Assembly: GCA_937864275.1 (NCBI GenBank)
Contig: CALMIW010000722.1
Location: 1 to 7,423, forward strand
DNA from: an uncultured Dehalococcoidia bacterium
Lineage (GTDB): Bacteria; Chloroflexota; Dehalococcoidia; Tepidiformales; Tepidiformaceae
Direction: 5' to 3'
DNA: 7,423 nucleotides
A model generated the notes under the pieces. That model made no database searches. It was given only the letters and a program-made list of their open reading frames with translations, and was not told the DNA's origin. The translations under genes and the position numbers were made by a program. Of the stretch, positions 1 to 6,458 are shown piece after piece (position 1 is the first letter of the stretch; each line of letters begins with the position of its first letter).

Positions 1-1
1 T

Positions 2-1162
2 CCGAAAGGCTTCGTCGCCGGTTCGACCTACGCCGGTGTGAAGACCTACGGCGAAGGCAAGCTGGACCTCGGGCTCCTCGTCTCCGAGTACCCCTGTACG
101 ACGGCAGCGACCTACACCAAGAACGTGCTGCACTCCGCCTCAGTCGACATCAACCGCGCGAAGCTCGCCGCCGGCCCGGCGCGGGGCGTCGTGGTGAACA
201 GCGGCGTCGCGAATTCGAGCACCGGCGACCGCGGCATCGCCGACGGCAACCAGTTGACCGCCTGGGCGGCGGCAAAAGCCGGCCTCGATACGGCGGACAT
301 CCTCATCTGCAGCACCGGCGTCATCGGCCATTACCTCCCGATGGAGAAGCTGGATGCCGGCGTCAAGGCCATCGCACTCGGGCCGGACGGCGGCCCGGGC
401 TTCGCGCGCGCCATCATGACGACCGACACTCGCCCCAAGTCGGCGTCCGTCCGGGTCGGCCGGTATACGCTCGGTGGCTGTTGTAAGGGCTCGGGGATGA
501 TCCACCCGAACATGGCGACTATGCTCGCCTTCCTCACGACCGACGCGCCCGTCGAGCAGCGCTTCCTGCAGGCAGCGCTCAGCGAGGCCGTTGACCGGTC
601 GTTCAACCTTGTCTCGGTCGACGGAGACACCAGCCCGAGCGACACCGTTCTCCTTTTCGCGAACGGCGCCGGCGGCGGCGACCCGATCGATGCGGACTCA
701 CCCCATGCCGCAGAGTTCCGGGCAGCGCTCGAGACGCTGTGCGTCTACCTGGCGAAGGAGATCGCCCGCGACGGTGAGGGCGCGACGCGCCTGGTCGAGT
801 CCCGCGTGACCGGCGGCGCGCCCCCCGAGGAAGCACGGGCGATGGCCCGGCTGCTCAGCCCCTCGTACCTGCTCAAGAGCGCCATCCCCGGCGCTGCCCC
901 GAACGGGGGCCGCGTCACCGCCGTCATCGGCCGGTCGGGGCTCGAGGTGAACGAGCCCGCGGTGAGCATTTCCATCTGCGGCACGCGGGTCTTCGAAAAC
1001 GAGCGCCCCACGGAGTTCGACCCCGATGCGCTCTCCAGCGCCATGAAAGCCGACACCGTCTCCATCGACGTGCACCTTGGTGCTGGCACAGGAGAGGCGA
1101 CCGGCTGGGGCTGCGACCTCTCCGCTGAGTACGTCTCGATCAACGCGGACTACCACACATGA
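2..1162 (+). CDS. argJ: Glutamate N-acetyltransferase / ornithine acetyltransferase ArgJ (5' partial)
   Basis: ArgJ transfers the acetyl group of N-acetylornithine to glutamate, releasing ornithine and regenerating N-acetylglutamate in the cytoplasmic arginine pathway. The precursor cuts itself before a threonine that becomes the nucleophile. The self-cleavage motif MATMLAF follows KGSGMIHPN, and the Ala-Thr bond falls at the codon pair 515-520. STGVIG (about 305-325) matches the oxyanion-hole region, SVDGDTSPSDT (about 615-645) is the conserved beta-chain motif, and the C-terminus YVSINADYHT is typical. The frame is open from base 2, and residues before the GTG at 38 (PKGFVAGSTYAG) fit the family N-terminus, so 38 is not the start. 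Only some 10-20 residues should be missing. One oddity is NSGVANSSTG where many homologues have NSGNANACTG. Its stop overlaps argB by 4 nt. ArgJ may be mono- or bifunctional (acetyl-CoA use); the sequence does not decide this. Confidence 0.96.
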   Translation, partial: PKGFVAGSTYAGVKTYGEGKLDLGLLVSEYPCTTAATYTKNVLHSASVDINRAKLAAGPARGVVVNSGVANSSTGDRGIADGNQLTAWAAAKAGLDTADILICSTGVIGHYLPMEKLDAGVKAIALGPDGGPGFARAIMTTDTRPKSASVRVGRYTLGGCCKGSGMIHPNMATMLAFLTTDAPVEQRFLQAALSEAVDRSFNLVSVDGDTSPSDTVLLFANGAGGGDPIDADSPHAAEFRAALETLCVYLAKEIARDGEGATRLVESRVTGGAPPEEARAMARLLSPSYLLKSAIPGAAPNGGRVTAVIGRSGLEVNEPAVSISICGTRVFENERPTEFDPDALSSAMKADTVSIDVHLGAGTGEATGWGCDLSAEYVSINADYHT

Positions 1163-1932
1163 GCCAGGCGGGACCGCTCGTCATCAAGATCGGCGGGAGC
1201 ACGCTTGGCGCCGCCGATACGACGTTCCGCGACGTGGCCGCGCTGGCGAAGGCCGGTCACGGGCCGATTGTGGTCCACGGCGGCGGTGCCGAGGCGAGCC
1301 GCTGGCTGGAGTCGATGCAGATCGAGTCGCGCTTCGAGCGCGGGTTGCGGGTGACCGACGAGCGTGTGCTGCCGGTGGTCGTCGCTGTCTTCGCGGGACT
1401 GGTGAACAAGCGCATCGTCGCCGCCATCAACGCGGCGGGGGCTTCCGCGGTGGGTCTCTGCGGGGCAGACGGCCGGACCCTGGAATGCCGCCTCGCCGAC
1501 CCGGAACTCGGCTTCGTCGGCGAACCCGTCGCCGCGCACCCGGAAGCCGTCCTGGCCCTCCACGCGGCTGGCATCATCCCCGTCGTCGGCCCCATCGGGT
1601 TCGTCCCGGGCGAAGAGACCGACCAGCTTGTGAACATCAACGCCGATACCGTCGCCGGGAACCTGGCGGCCGCGGTGGGTGCCAGCCGGTTGGTCTTTCT
1701 CACCGATGTCGAAGGTGTGCGTGGTCCCGGCGGGGAAGTGATTCCCCGGCTGACGGGGGAGGCCGCCCGTGCGCTCATCGCCGATGGGACCATCGCCGGC
1801 GGGATGATCCCGAAAGTCGAGGCATGCCTGCACGCCCTGGCCCTGGGTGTCGAAGTGCAGATCGTGGACGGCCGCAACTCCGGGATGCTCCTGGCGTCCA
1901 CGGGCGCCGGCACCACCTTCGTGGCCGGATAG
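1159..1932 (+). CDS. argB: N-acetylglutamate kinase ArgB
   Basis: ArgB phosphorylates the gamma-carboxylate of N-acetylglutamate with ATP, the step after ArgJ. The 257-residue protein is a complete amino-acid kinase fold: VIKIGGS near residue 8 (K10 matches the catalytic lysine near the N-terminus of E. coli ArgB), VHGGG at 39-43, GLRVTDE at 62-68 for substrate binding, NINAD at 159-163, FLTDVEGV at 180-187 (D183 matches the catalytic aspartate) and GGMIPKVEACL at 214-224 (K219 is the second catalytic lysine). The start ATG forms an ATGA overlap with the argJ stop, so translation is probably coupled. The protein goes almost straight into the first strand and lacks the N-terminal helix seen in arginine-inhibited kinases; by length it resembles the 258-residue, arginine-insensitive E. 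coli enzyme. Lack of feedback inhibition is inferred from this. The LysW-dependent relative LysZ is less likely because GLRVTD and the acetyl-pathway gene argJ are present. Confidence 0.96.
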   Translation: MSQAGPLVIKIGGSTLGAADTTFRDVAALAKAGHGPIVVHGGGAEASRWLESMQIESRFERGLRVTDERVLPVVVAVFAGLVNKRIVAAINAAGASAVGLCGADGRTLECRLADPELGFVGEPVAAHPEAVLALHAAGIIPVVGPIGFVPGEETDQLVNINADTVAGNLAAAVGASRLVFLTDVEGVRGPGGEVIPRLTGEAARALIADGTIAGGMIPKVEACLHALALGVEVQIVDGRNSGMLLASTGAGTTFVAG

Positions 1933-1933
1933 C

Positions 1934-1954
1934 CGTTAACCCTGAGTGTTAACG
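1934..1954. promoter_or_regulatory. 7-bp dyad with repeated GTTAAC upstream of ppk1
   Basis: CGTTAAC (1934-1940) and GTTAACG (1948-1954) are perfect inverted arms around a 7-nt loop. Because GTTAAC is its own complement, the pair also reads as a direct repeat with a 13-nt period. It starts two bases after the argB stop. TTAAC-type repeats are known from Pho boxes of Bacillus and cyanobacteria, which would suit a polyphosphate kinase gene, but this link is inference from motif resemblance. A TATGCT at 1963-1968 could be a -10 element; no good -35 lies at the right distance. It could also be a weak hairpin in the transcript or chance. Confidence 0.3.
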
Positions 1955-1976
1955 TTTGGCCCTATGCTTTGGTGAC

Positions 1977-1981
1977 AGGAG
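1977..1981 (+). promoter_or_regulatory. Ribosome-binding site for ppk1
   Basis: AGGAG is the best Shine-Dalgarno match in the argB-ppk1 gap. It lies 10 nt before a TTG at 1992 and 25 nt before a GTG at 2007, so it favours TTG 1992. A small hairpin (CGCCC at 1982-1986, GGGCG at 1994-1998) sits between it and the start region and could influence initiation. There is no in-frame ATG in the plausible start region. Confidence 0.45.
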
Positions 1982-1991
1982 CGCCCTCTTT

Positions 1992-3716
1992 TTGGGCGAA
2001 GACAACGTGGACGAAATCGAAACGCCGACAGCCCCGCCGCCCGACGAATCAGCATTGCCGGTCGCCAGCGACGAACTCCCCGCGTACGACCTCGACGACC
2101 CTTCGCTCTACCTCAACCGCGAGCTCAGCTGGCTGGAGTTCAACCAGCGGGTCCTGGAAGAAGCGCTCGACGGCCGGAACCGTCTCCTGGAGCGGGTGAA
2201 GTTCCTCGCAATCACCGCCAGCAACCTCGATGAGTTCTACACGAAGCGGATCGGCTGGCTGAAGCAGGCGTACGCCAAAGACCCGCGGTTCACCACGGTC
2301 GACGGCCGGACGATCGCCGAGCAAATGGAACTCGTCATCGACCGCTGCCAACGGATGCATGAAGCGATCGATGCTGCCTGGCAAGAGTCGTTGCGCCCGG
2401 AACTCGCTGAGAACGGCGTCGTCATCGTCCGTTTCGAGGACCTCGACCGCGAGGCGCAGGAGCGGCTGGCAGCCTACTTCGAACAGGCGATCTTCCCGGT
2501 GCTGACCCCGCTCGTGGTCGACCCGGCCCACCCGTTCCCGTTCATCTCTACCGGGTCGCTGTCGCTCGCCCTGAACGTGCGCCACCCCGGGACCGGACAG
2601 GACCGGTTCGCGCGCATCAAAGTGCCTGGGAATCGGCCCCGGTTCGTGGATGCCGGCGAGAATCGCTTCGTCCTTCTCGAAGACCTGATCGCGTCCCAGG
2701 TGGGCATGCTCTTCCCCGGAATGGAAGTCACCGAGTGGCACGAGATCCGGGTGATCCGCAGCGCCGAGATGGGCAGTCCCGGCGAGGAATCCGACGACCT
2801 CCTCGAAGTCATCGAGAGTGCGCTGCGCCGCCGCCGGCTCGCCCAGGCGGTGTCGCTTGAAGTCAGCGGCACCCTGAGCGCGACCAGGCGGGAGTTGCTG
2901 CTCGAAGAGCTTCAGCTCCAGGACACGGATGTCTGCCTCACGAGCGGCCCGCTCGGCCTGGCCGACCTGTTTCAACTGGCCAGTCTCCCGATGCCGGAGC
3001 TTTGCGACCCTCCGTTCACGCCCGCGACGCCTTCGATCTTTCAGGGGGCGACCGATTCGCCTTCGTTCTTCGCGACCATCCGCGAGCGGGACATCTTGGT
3101 CCACCATCCCTACGAATCGTTCGATAAGACCGTCGTGCAGTTCGTAGAGGAGGCGGCCGAAGACCCCCAGGTGCTCGCCATCAAGCAGACGATGTATAGG
3201 ACGTCGCCAGACTCGCCCATCCTCGAGGCGCTCATCGAGGCCGCCGGCCGCGGCAAGCAGGTCGCCGTGCTCGTGGAACTCACCGCGCGATTCGATGAGG
3301 CGAACAACATCGAGTGGGCGCGGAAGCTGGAGAACGCCGGCGTCCACGTCGCCTACGGTCTGCCCGACCTCAAGATCCACTCCAAGATCTGCCTGGTGGT
3401 CCGCGAGGAAGTCTCCGGCGTCACCATGTACGCACATGTTGGCACGGGGAACTACAACTCCCGCACGGCCCGCACCTACACCGACCTCGGGCTCTTCACG
3501 GCGGACCCGCGCATCTGCGGCGACCTCGTTCGGGTGTTCAACTTCCTCACCGGGTACGGCGAACTCGCTGAGACCGAAGTGCTGCTTGCCGCCCCCGTGA
3601 ACCTCCGGCGCGAGCTCGTCCGACGCGTCCGGAGGGAGATCGAGCACGCACGGGCGGGGCGCCCCGCGCGGGGGGGTTTCAAAATGAACGCGCTCGAGCC
3701 TCGCAGGCAGGCGTGA
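1992..3716 (+). CDS. ppk1: Polyphosphate kinase 1, N-terminal ~80% (interrupted gene, fragment A)
   Basis: PPK1 reversibly polymerises the gamma-phosphate of ATP into inorganic polyphosphate via a phosphohistidine. The conserved N-terminal domain begins at YLNRELSWLEFNQRVL (codons 2109-2156), then FLAITASNLDEFY. HPFPFIS (about 2530-2550) belongs to the head domain and LLEVIESALRRRR to the region before the first catalytic domain. In that domain IKQTMYR (about 3180-3200) and ELTARFDEANNI carry the arginines matching E. coli R375 and R405. LKIHSK holds the phosphorylated-histidine equivalent (codon 3378-3380), followed by AHVGTGNYN. Homology continues to KMNAL at 3681-3695, then turns into five unrelated residues (EPRRQA region) and TGA at 3714-3716. 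About 574 residues from TTG 1992, against roughly 700 for the family; the missing part is in the next frame. The start is uncertain: GTG 2007 and TTG 1956 are also in frame. Alone it lacks the second catalytic histidine, so probably inactive alone. Confidence 0.85.
   Translation: MGEDNVDEIETPTAPPPDESALPVASDELPAYDLDDPSLYLNRELSWLEFNQRVLEEALDGRNRLLERVKFLAITASNLDEFYTKRIGWLKQAYAKDPRFTTVDGRTIAEQMELVIDRCQRMHEAIDAAWQESLRPELAENGVVIVRFEDLDREAQERLAAYFEQAIFPVLTPLVVDPAHPFPFISTGSLSLALNVRHPGTGQDRFARIKVPGNRPRFVDAGENRFVLLEDLIASQVGMLFPGMEVTEWHEIRVIRSAEMGSPGEESDDLLEVIESALRRRRLAQAVSLEVSGTLSATRRELLLEELQLQDTDVCLTSGPLGLADLFQLASLPMPELCDPPFTPATPSIFQGATDSPSFFATIRERDILVHHPYESFDKTVVQFVEEAAEDPQVLAIKQTMYRTSPDSPILEALIEAAGRGKQVAVLVELTARFDEANNIEWARKLENAGVHVAYGLPDLKIHSKICLVVREEVSGVTMYAHVGTGNYNSRTARTYTDLGLFTADPRICGDLVRVFNFLTGYGELAETEVLLAAPVNLRRELVRRVRREIEHARAGRPARGGFKMNALEPRRQA
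3693..3716 (+). other. Frame break in ppk1: probable ~31-nt deletion with GTGA stop/restart overlap
   Basis: PPK1 proteins normally have about eleven residues between the Asn-x-Leu of the KxN-x-L motif and the Ala-Ser-x-x-Gly-Val motif. Here the Leu codon ends at 3695 in one frame and the Ala-Ser-Gln-Ala-Gly-Val codons begin at 3698 in the -1 frame. Only 2 nt separate them, where about 33 would be expected. The simplest reading is loss of about 31 nt, which removes some ten residues and shifts the frame. The first frame stops at TGA 3714-3716, and a GTG at 3713-3715 overlaps it in the frame that continues the protein. AGG at 3705-3707 lies 5 nt before that GTG. The expected residue count comes from remembered family sequences, so the exact deletion length is approximate. 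Confidence 0.7.
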
Positions 3717-4090
3717 AAGTCGACCTGATCATCCGGGGCATTTGCAGGCTGCGGCCCGGGCTGCCGGGCCTTAGCGACAACGTCCGCGTCGTCAGCGTCA
3801 TCGGCCGCTTCCTGGAACATTCACGGGTGTACTACTTCGCCAACAACGGAGACCCGGAGTACTTCATTGGCAGCGCCGACGTGATGAAGCGGAACCTCGA
3901 CGAGCGCATCGAGGTGCTCGCTCCGGTGCGCGCTCCGGAACACCGCAATCAGCTGGACGAATTGCTCGCCCTGATGCTGGAAGATCGCCGCCAGGGCTGG
4001 AGTTTGCGGGACAGCCAGTGGAGCCGGGACCCGTCCGTCACGGAAGACGGGATCCACTCGCTTCTGCTGGCCCGGGCGCCGTTCAGCTAA
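3713..4090 (+). CDS. ppk1: Polyphosphate kinase 1, C-terminal catalytic segment (interrupted gene, fragment B)
   Basis: This 125-codon frame holds the rest of the second catalytic domain of PPK1. Conserved pieces run in order: VDLIIRGICRLRPGLPGLSDN (residues 3 onward), VIGRFLEHSRVYYFANNGD with the second active-site histidine at residue 36 (codon 3818-3820, equivalent of E. coli His592), GSADVMKRNLDERIEVLAPV, and the C-terminal ISSA-type helix region. The frame is also open upstream, and the bases just before GTG 3713 encode ASQAG, conserved in PPK1, so the natural protein ran through here. There are no further stops and the motifs are intact, so the lesion is recent, an artefact, or the fragment is still under selection. 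Expression could come from re-initiation at the overlapping GTG. Some 55 nt separate it from argD. On its own it has no phosphohistidine or ATP-binding arginines and cannot be a complete kinase. Confidence 0.8.
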   Translation: MKVDLIIRGICRLRPGLPGLSDNVRVVSVIGRFLEHSRVYYFANNGDPEYFIGSADVMKRNLDERIEVLAPVRAPEHRNQLDELLALMLEDRRQGWSLRDSQWSRDPSVTEDGIHSLLLARAPFS

Positions 4091-4133
4091 TTGGACGTTT
4101 CGGAAAGCCTGCCAACGGCCTACCATGGCCACC

Positions 4134-4139
4134 GGAGGG
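4134..4139 (+). promoter_or_regulatory. Ribosome-binding site fixing the argD start
   Basis: GGAGGG lies 5 nt before ATG 4145. It selects this ATG over the in-frame TTG at 4091 that would add 18 residues with no family resemblance. The 54-nt gap after the ppk1 stop holds no obvious promoter or terminator. Confidence 0.8.
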
Positions 4140-4144
4140 TTTCC

Positions 4145-5347
4145 ATGACCGATTGGGTTGCCGAAGAAAGCCAGTACTTGTTCCAGAACTACGGGCGCCA
4201 GCCCATTGTGCTCGAGCGTGGTTCCGGCACCCGTGTCTGGGACGTCGATGGGAACGAGTACCTGGACTTCGTTGGCGGCGTCGCCGTCAACATCCTTGGC
4301 CATGCCCACCCCGTGGTTGCCAACGCCCTCGCCGAACAGGCGGCGACGCTCATCCACACCTCGAACCTCTTCTACACCAAGCCGATGATTCAGCTGGCGA
4401 AGTTGCTGGTCGAAAACTCCTGCCTGGACCGCGTCTTCTTCTGCAATTCCGGCACCGAGGCCGTGGAAGGGGCGATCAAGCTCGCCCGCCGCTGGGGCCT
4501 CGACACGATGAACGGCGCATTCGAGATCATCACCACCGTCGACGGCTTCCACGGCCGCTCGCTCGGTGCGCTCGCCGCGACCGGCACAACGCGCTATCGC
4601 GAGCCGTTCGGTCCGCTTATGGCCGGGTTCCATCACGTCCCGTGGAACGACCTTGATGCGATTAAAGCTGCGACCAACGACAAGACCGTCGCCGTGATGG
4701 TCGAGCCGATCCAGGGCGAAGGTGGCGTGAACATGCCCGGCCCCGGCTACCTGCAGGGCATCCGCGATTGGTGCGACGCCAGGGGCTTGCTGCTCATCTT
4801 CGATGAGGTCCAGACGGGCATCGGCCGGACGGGTTCGCTCTTCGCCTACGAGCAGGAAGGCGTCGAGCCGGACATCATGACGCTCGCCAAAGGTCTCGCA
4901 GGCGGAGTGCCGATTGGCGCCGTTATGGCCCGCGAGGAGGTCGCCGCTCACCTCGTGAAAGGCGACCACGGCAGCACCTTCGGCGGCAACGCGCTCGCCG
5001 CCGCCGCCGGGTACGCCACCGTGAAACACGTAATCGATGAGGACCTGTCGTCCGCGGCCCGCCGTGCTTCGGACCGCCTCGTCTCCCGGCTGCGCTCCAT
5101 GGAAGACCGGCTCGACGTCGTCAACGAAGTCCGCGGGCGCGGGCTCCTGATTGCCGTCCAGTTCACCCGCGATTGCTCCGCCGATGTAGTCGATGCCTGC
5201 CGGCGCCGGGGCCTGCTCGCGAACAACGTCCGTCCGAACGCCATCCGCCTCATGCCGCCCTTGAACGTCTCCGACGACGAGATCGACCGGGCGTGCGACA
5301 TCCTCGAGGAAGCCATCGCGGCAGCGACGAGCACCGTCGCGAAGTAG
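4145..5347 (+). CDS. argD: Acetylornithine aminotransferase ArgD
   Basis: ArgD is a PLP enzyme that transfers an amino group from glutamate to N-acetylglutamate semialdehyde, giving N-acetylornithine, the ArgJ substrate. The protein is 400 residues, the normal length. Class III aminotransferase motifs appear in order: DFVGGVAVNILGHAHP near residues 41-56, CNSGTEA at 100-106 (PLP phosphate contact), DGFHGRSLGALAATG, VEPIQGEGG, LIFDEVQTGIGRTG with D220 for the pyridine nitrogen, TLAKGLAGGVPIGA with the Schiff-base lysine K249 (codon 4889-4891), HGSTFGGNALAAAAG and VRGRGLLIAVQF. A strong GGAGGG ribosome-binding site sets the start. It sits between the broken ppk1 and the nitrilase gene. Close relatives act on succinylornithine, ornithine, 4-aminobutyrate or LysW-linked aminoadipate semialdehyde; neighbouring argJ and argB make the arginine role most likely, and a second role in lysine synthesis is possible. 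Confidence 0.94.
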   Translation: MTDWVAEESQYLFQNYGRQPIVLERGSGTRVWDVDGNEYLDFVGGVAVNILGHAHPVVANALAEQAATLIHTSNLFYTKPMIQLAKLLVENSCLDRVFFCNSGTEAVEGAIKLARRWGLDTMNGAFEIITTVDGFHGRSLGALAATGTTRYREPFGPLMAGFHHVPWNDLDAIKAATNDKTVAVMVEPIQGEGGVNMPGPGYLQGIRDWCDARGLLLIFDEVQTGIGRTGSLFAYEQEGVEPDIMTLAKGLAGGVPIGAVMAREEVAAHLVKGDHGSTFGGNALAAAAGYATVKHVIDEDLSSAARRASDRLVSRLRSMEDRLDVVNEVRGRGLLIAVQFTRDCSADVVDACRRRGLLANNVRPNAIRLMPPLNVSDDEIDRACDILEEAIAAATSTVAK

Positions 5348-5378
5348 CGGGCCAACCGGCCGCCAGGAGAGCCCTGCC

Positions 5379-6458
5379 ATGGGAGACGAGTTCCAGGACT
5401 TCACGCTCGCGGCGGTCCAGGCCGCGCCGGTGTACCTCGACCGTGATGCCAGCATCGAGAAGGCCTGCGGCCTCATCGAACAGGCCGGTGCGAAGGGCGC
5501 CGACCTCGCCGTCTTCGGAGAGACCTGGGTCAGCGGATACGCGTCGTTCGCGGCGTGGGCGAACCATCCGGCGTTTGGCGGCTTGCTCCGGAAGTTCGTC
5601 CTCAACGGCGTCGAAGTGCCGTCGCCGGCGACCGATGCGCTCTGCGCTGCCGCCCGGCGGGCCGGCTGCGATGTGGCGATCGGCATAGCCGAGCGCGACG
5701 CCACCACCGGCGGAAGCATCTACGCGACGCTGCTCTTCATCGGGCGCGATGGCTCTATCCTTGGGAAGCACCGGAAGCTGAAACCGACCATGTACGAGCG
5801 GACGGTCTGGGGCGAGGGAGACGGCAGCTCCCTCCGTCTCTACGAGCGCCCGTACGGCAAGCTGGGCGGCCTGAACTGCTGGGAGCACCAGATGGTCCTC
5901 CCCGGGTATGCGCTTATTTCCCAGGGAATCCAGGTGCATGCGGGCGTATGGCCCGGCGGCACCTTCACCCGGCAGGAGGTGCTGAGCCGCGCATTCGCGA
6001 TGCAAGCTTCCGCCTATGTGGTGATGGCCGGCGGCCTCATGCGCGAGCAGGACATGCCGCCGGACATCCGCGAACTGACCATGACCATCGACGGCAAGAC
6101 GCGCCACCTGGTCACGCCTTGCGACGGCGATTCCGGCATCATTGGGCCGGACGGCGAGTTCCTGGCAGGGCCGGTCTCGAACGAAGAGACGATCCTGACG
6201 GCCACGGGCAACACCGGTACCGTCATGTTCCAGAAGATGGTCGCCGACCACGCAGGCCACTACACCCGGCCCGACGTGTTCGAGTTCCGCGTGAACCGGA
6301 CGCCGAAGCGCATCGCCGAATTTGGCGAGTACGCGGCAGGCGTCCAGACCGTGCACGGGGCGATTCGCGATGGCGCCATCGGGACGATGCGCGAGTTGGC
6401 CGGCGCCCTCGACGACCTGCACATTCAGCTCGAAGCAGTGCCCGGGGAGGACGCCTGA
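5379..6458 (+). CDS. Nitrilase-family carbon-nitrogen hydrolase
   Basis: The 359-residue cytoplasmic enzyme belongs to the nitrilase superfamily, which cleaves C-N bonds through a Glu-Lys-Cys triad. The triad is visible: E48 in FGETWVSGY, K133 in KHRKLKPT, and C167 in GGLNCWEHQM. The CWEH signature, the VWGEGDGSSL segment after the lysine, and a C-terminal GHYTRPDVFEFRVN are features of true nitrilases (nitrile to carboxylate and ammonia) and of cyanide-degrading relatives, rather than of carbamoylputrescine amidases or omega-amidases. The length and C-terminal extension suit nitrilases that build spiral oligomers; this is family knowledge, not seen here. The natural substrate cannot be read from sequence. 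AGGAG at 5365-5369 lies 9 nt before the ATG. The gene starts 31 nt after argD and its stop overlaps the next start by one base, so it is probably in the same operon. No frameshift or truncation is seen. Confidence 0.9.
   Translation: MGDEFQDFTLAAVQAAPVYLDRDASIEKACGLIEQAGAKGADLAVFGETWVSGYASFAAWANHPAFGGLLRKFVLNGVEVPSPATDALCAAARRAGCDVAIGIAERDATTGGSIYATLLFIGRDGSILGKHRKLKPTMYERTVWGEGDGSSLRLYERPYGKLGGLNCWEHQMVLPGYALISQGIQVHAGVWPGGTFTRQEVLSRAFAMQASAYVVMAGGLMREQDMPPDIRELTMTIDGKTRHLVTPCDGDSGIIGPDGEFLAGPVSNEETILTATGNTGTVMFQKMVADHAGHYTRPDVFEFRVNRTPKRIAEFGEYAAGVQTVHGAIRDGAIGTMRELAGALDDLHIQLEAVPGEDA

Noticed and set aside
1159..1932. ArgB being the lysine-pathway kinase LysZ
   Set aside because: GLRVTD and NINAD motifs and neighbouring argJ favour the acetylated arginine pathway; no lysW is visible.
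1077..1952. 291-codon plus-strand frame over the argJ end and argB
   Set aside because: Arginine-rich translation with no family resemblance; it is an alternate frame of argB.
1982..1998. CGCCC-TCTTTTT-GGGCG hairpin as a terminator after argB
   Set aside because: The T-run is in the loop, not after the stem, and the stem is only 5 bp; it overlaps the ppk1 start region.
4117..4130. GGCC-6 nt-GGCC inverted repeat before argD
   Set aside because: A 4-bp stem is too short to mean anything at this GC content.
3821..5719. 632-codon open frame on the minus strand (also 2049-3647 and 5250-6680 minus)
   Set aside because: They lie opposite well-identified genes, show no recognisable motifs, and long antisense open frames are expected at this GC content.
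5555..6457. Long upstream extension of the SdpI-like frame through the nitrilase gene
   Set aside because: The residues upstream of 6458 are an arginine-rich out-of-frame translation of the nitrilase; the strong ribosome-binding site and family start fit ATG 6458.
5379..6458. N-carbamoylputrescine amidase linked to arginine degradation
   Set aside because: Those enzymes carry a CWDQW-type motif at the catalytic cysteine, while this one has CWEH and the nitrilase C-terminal motif.
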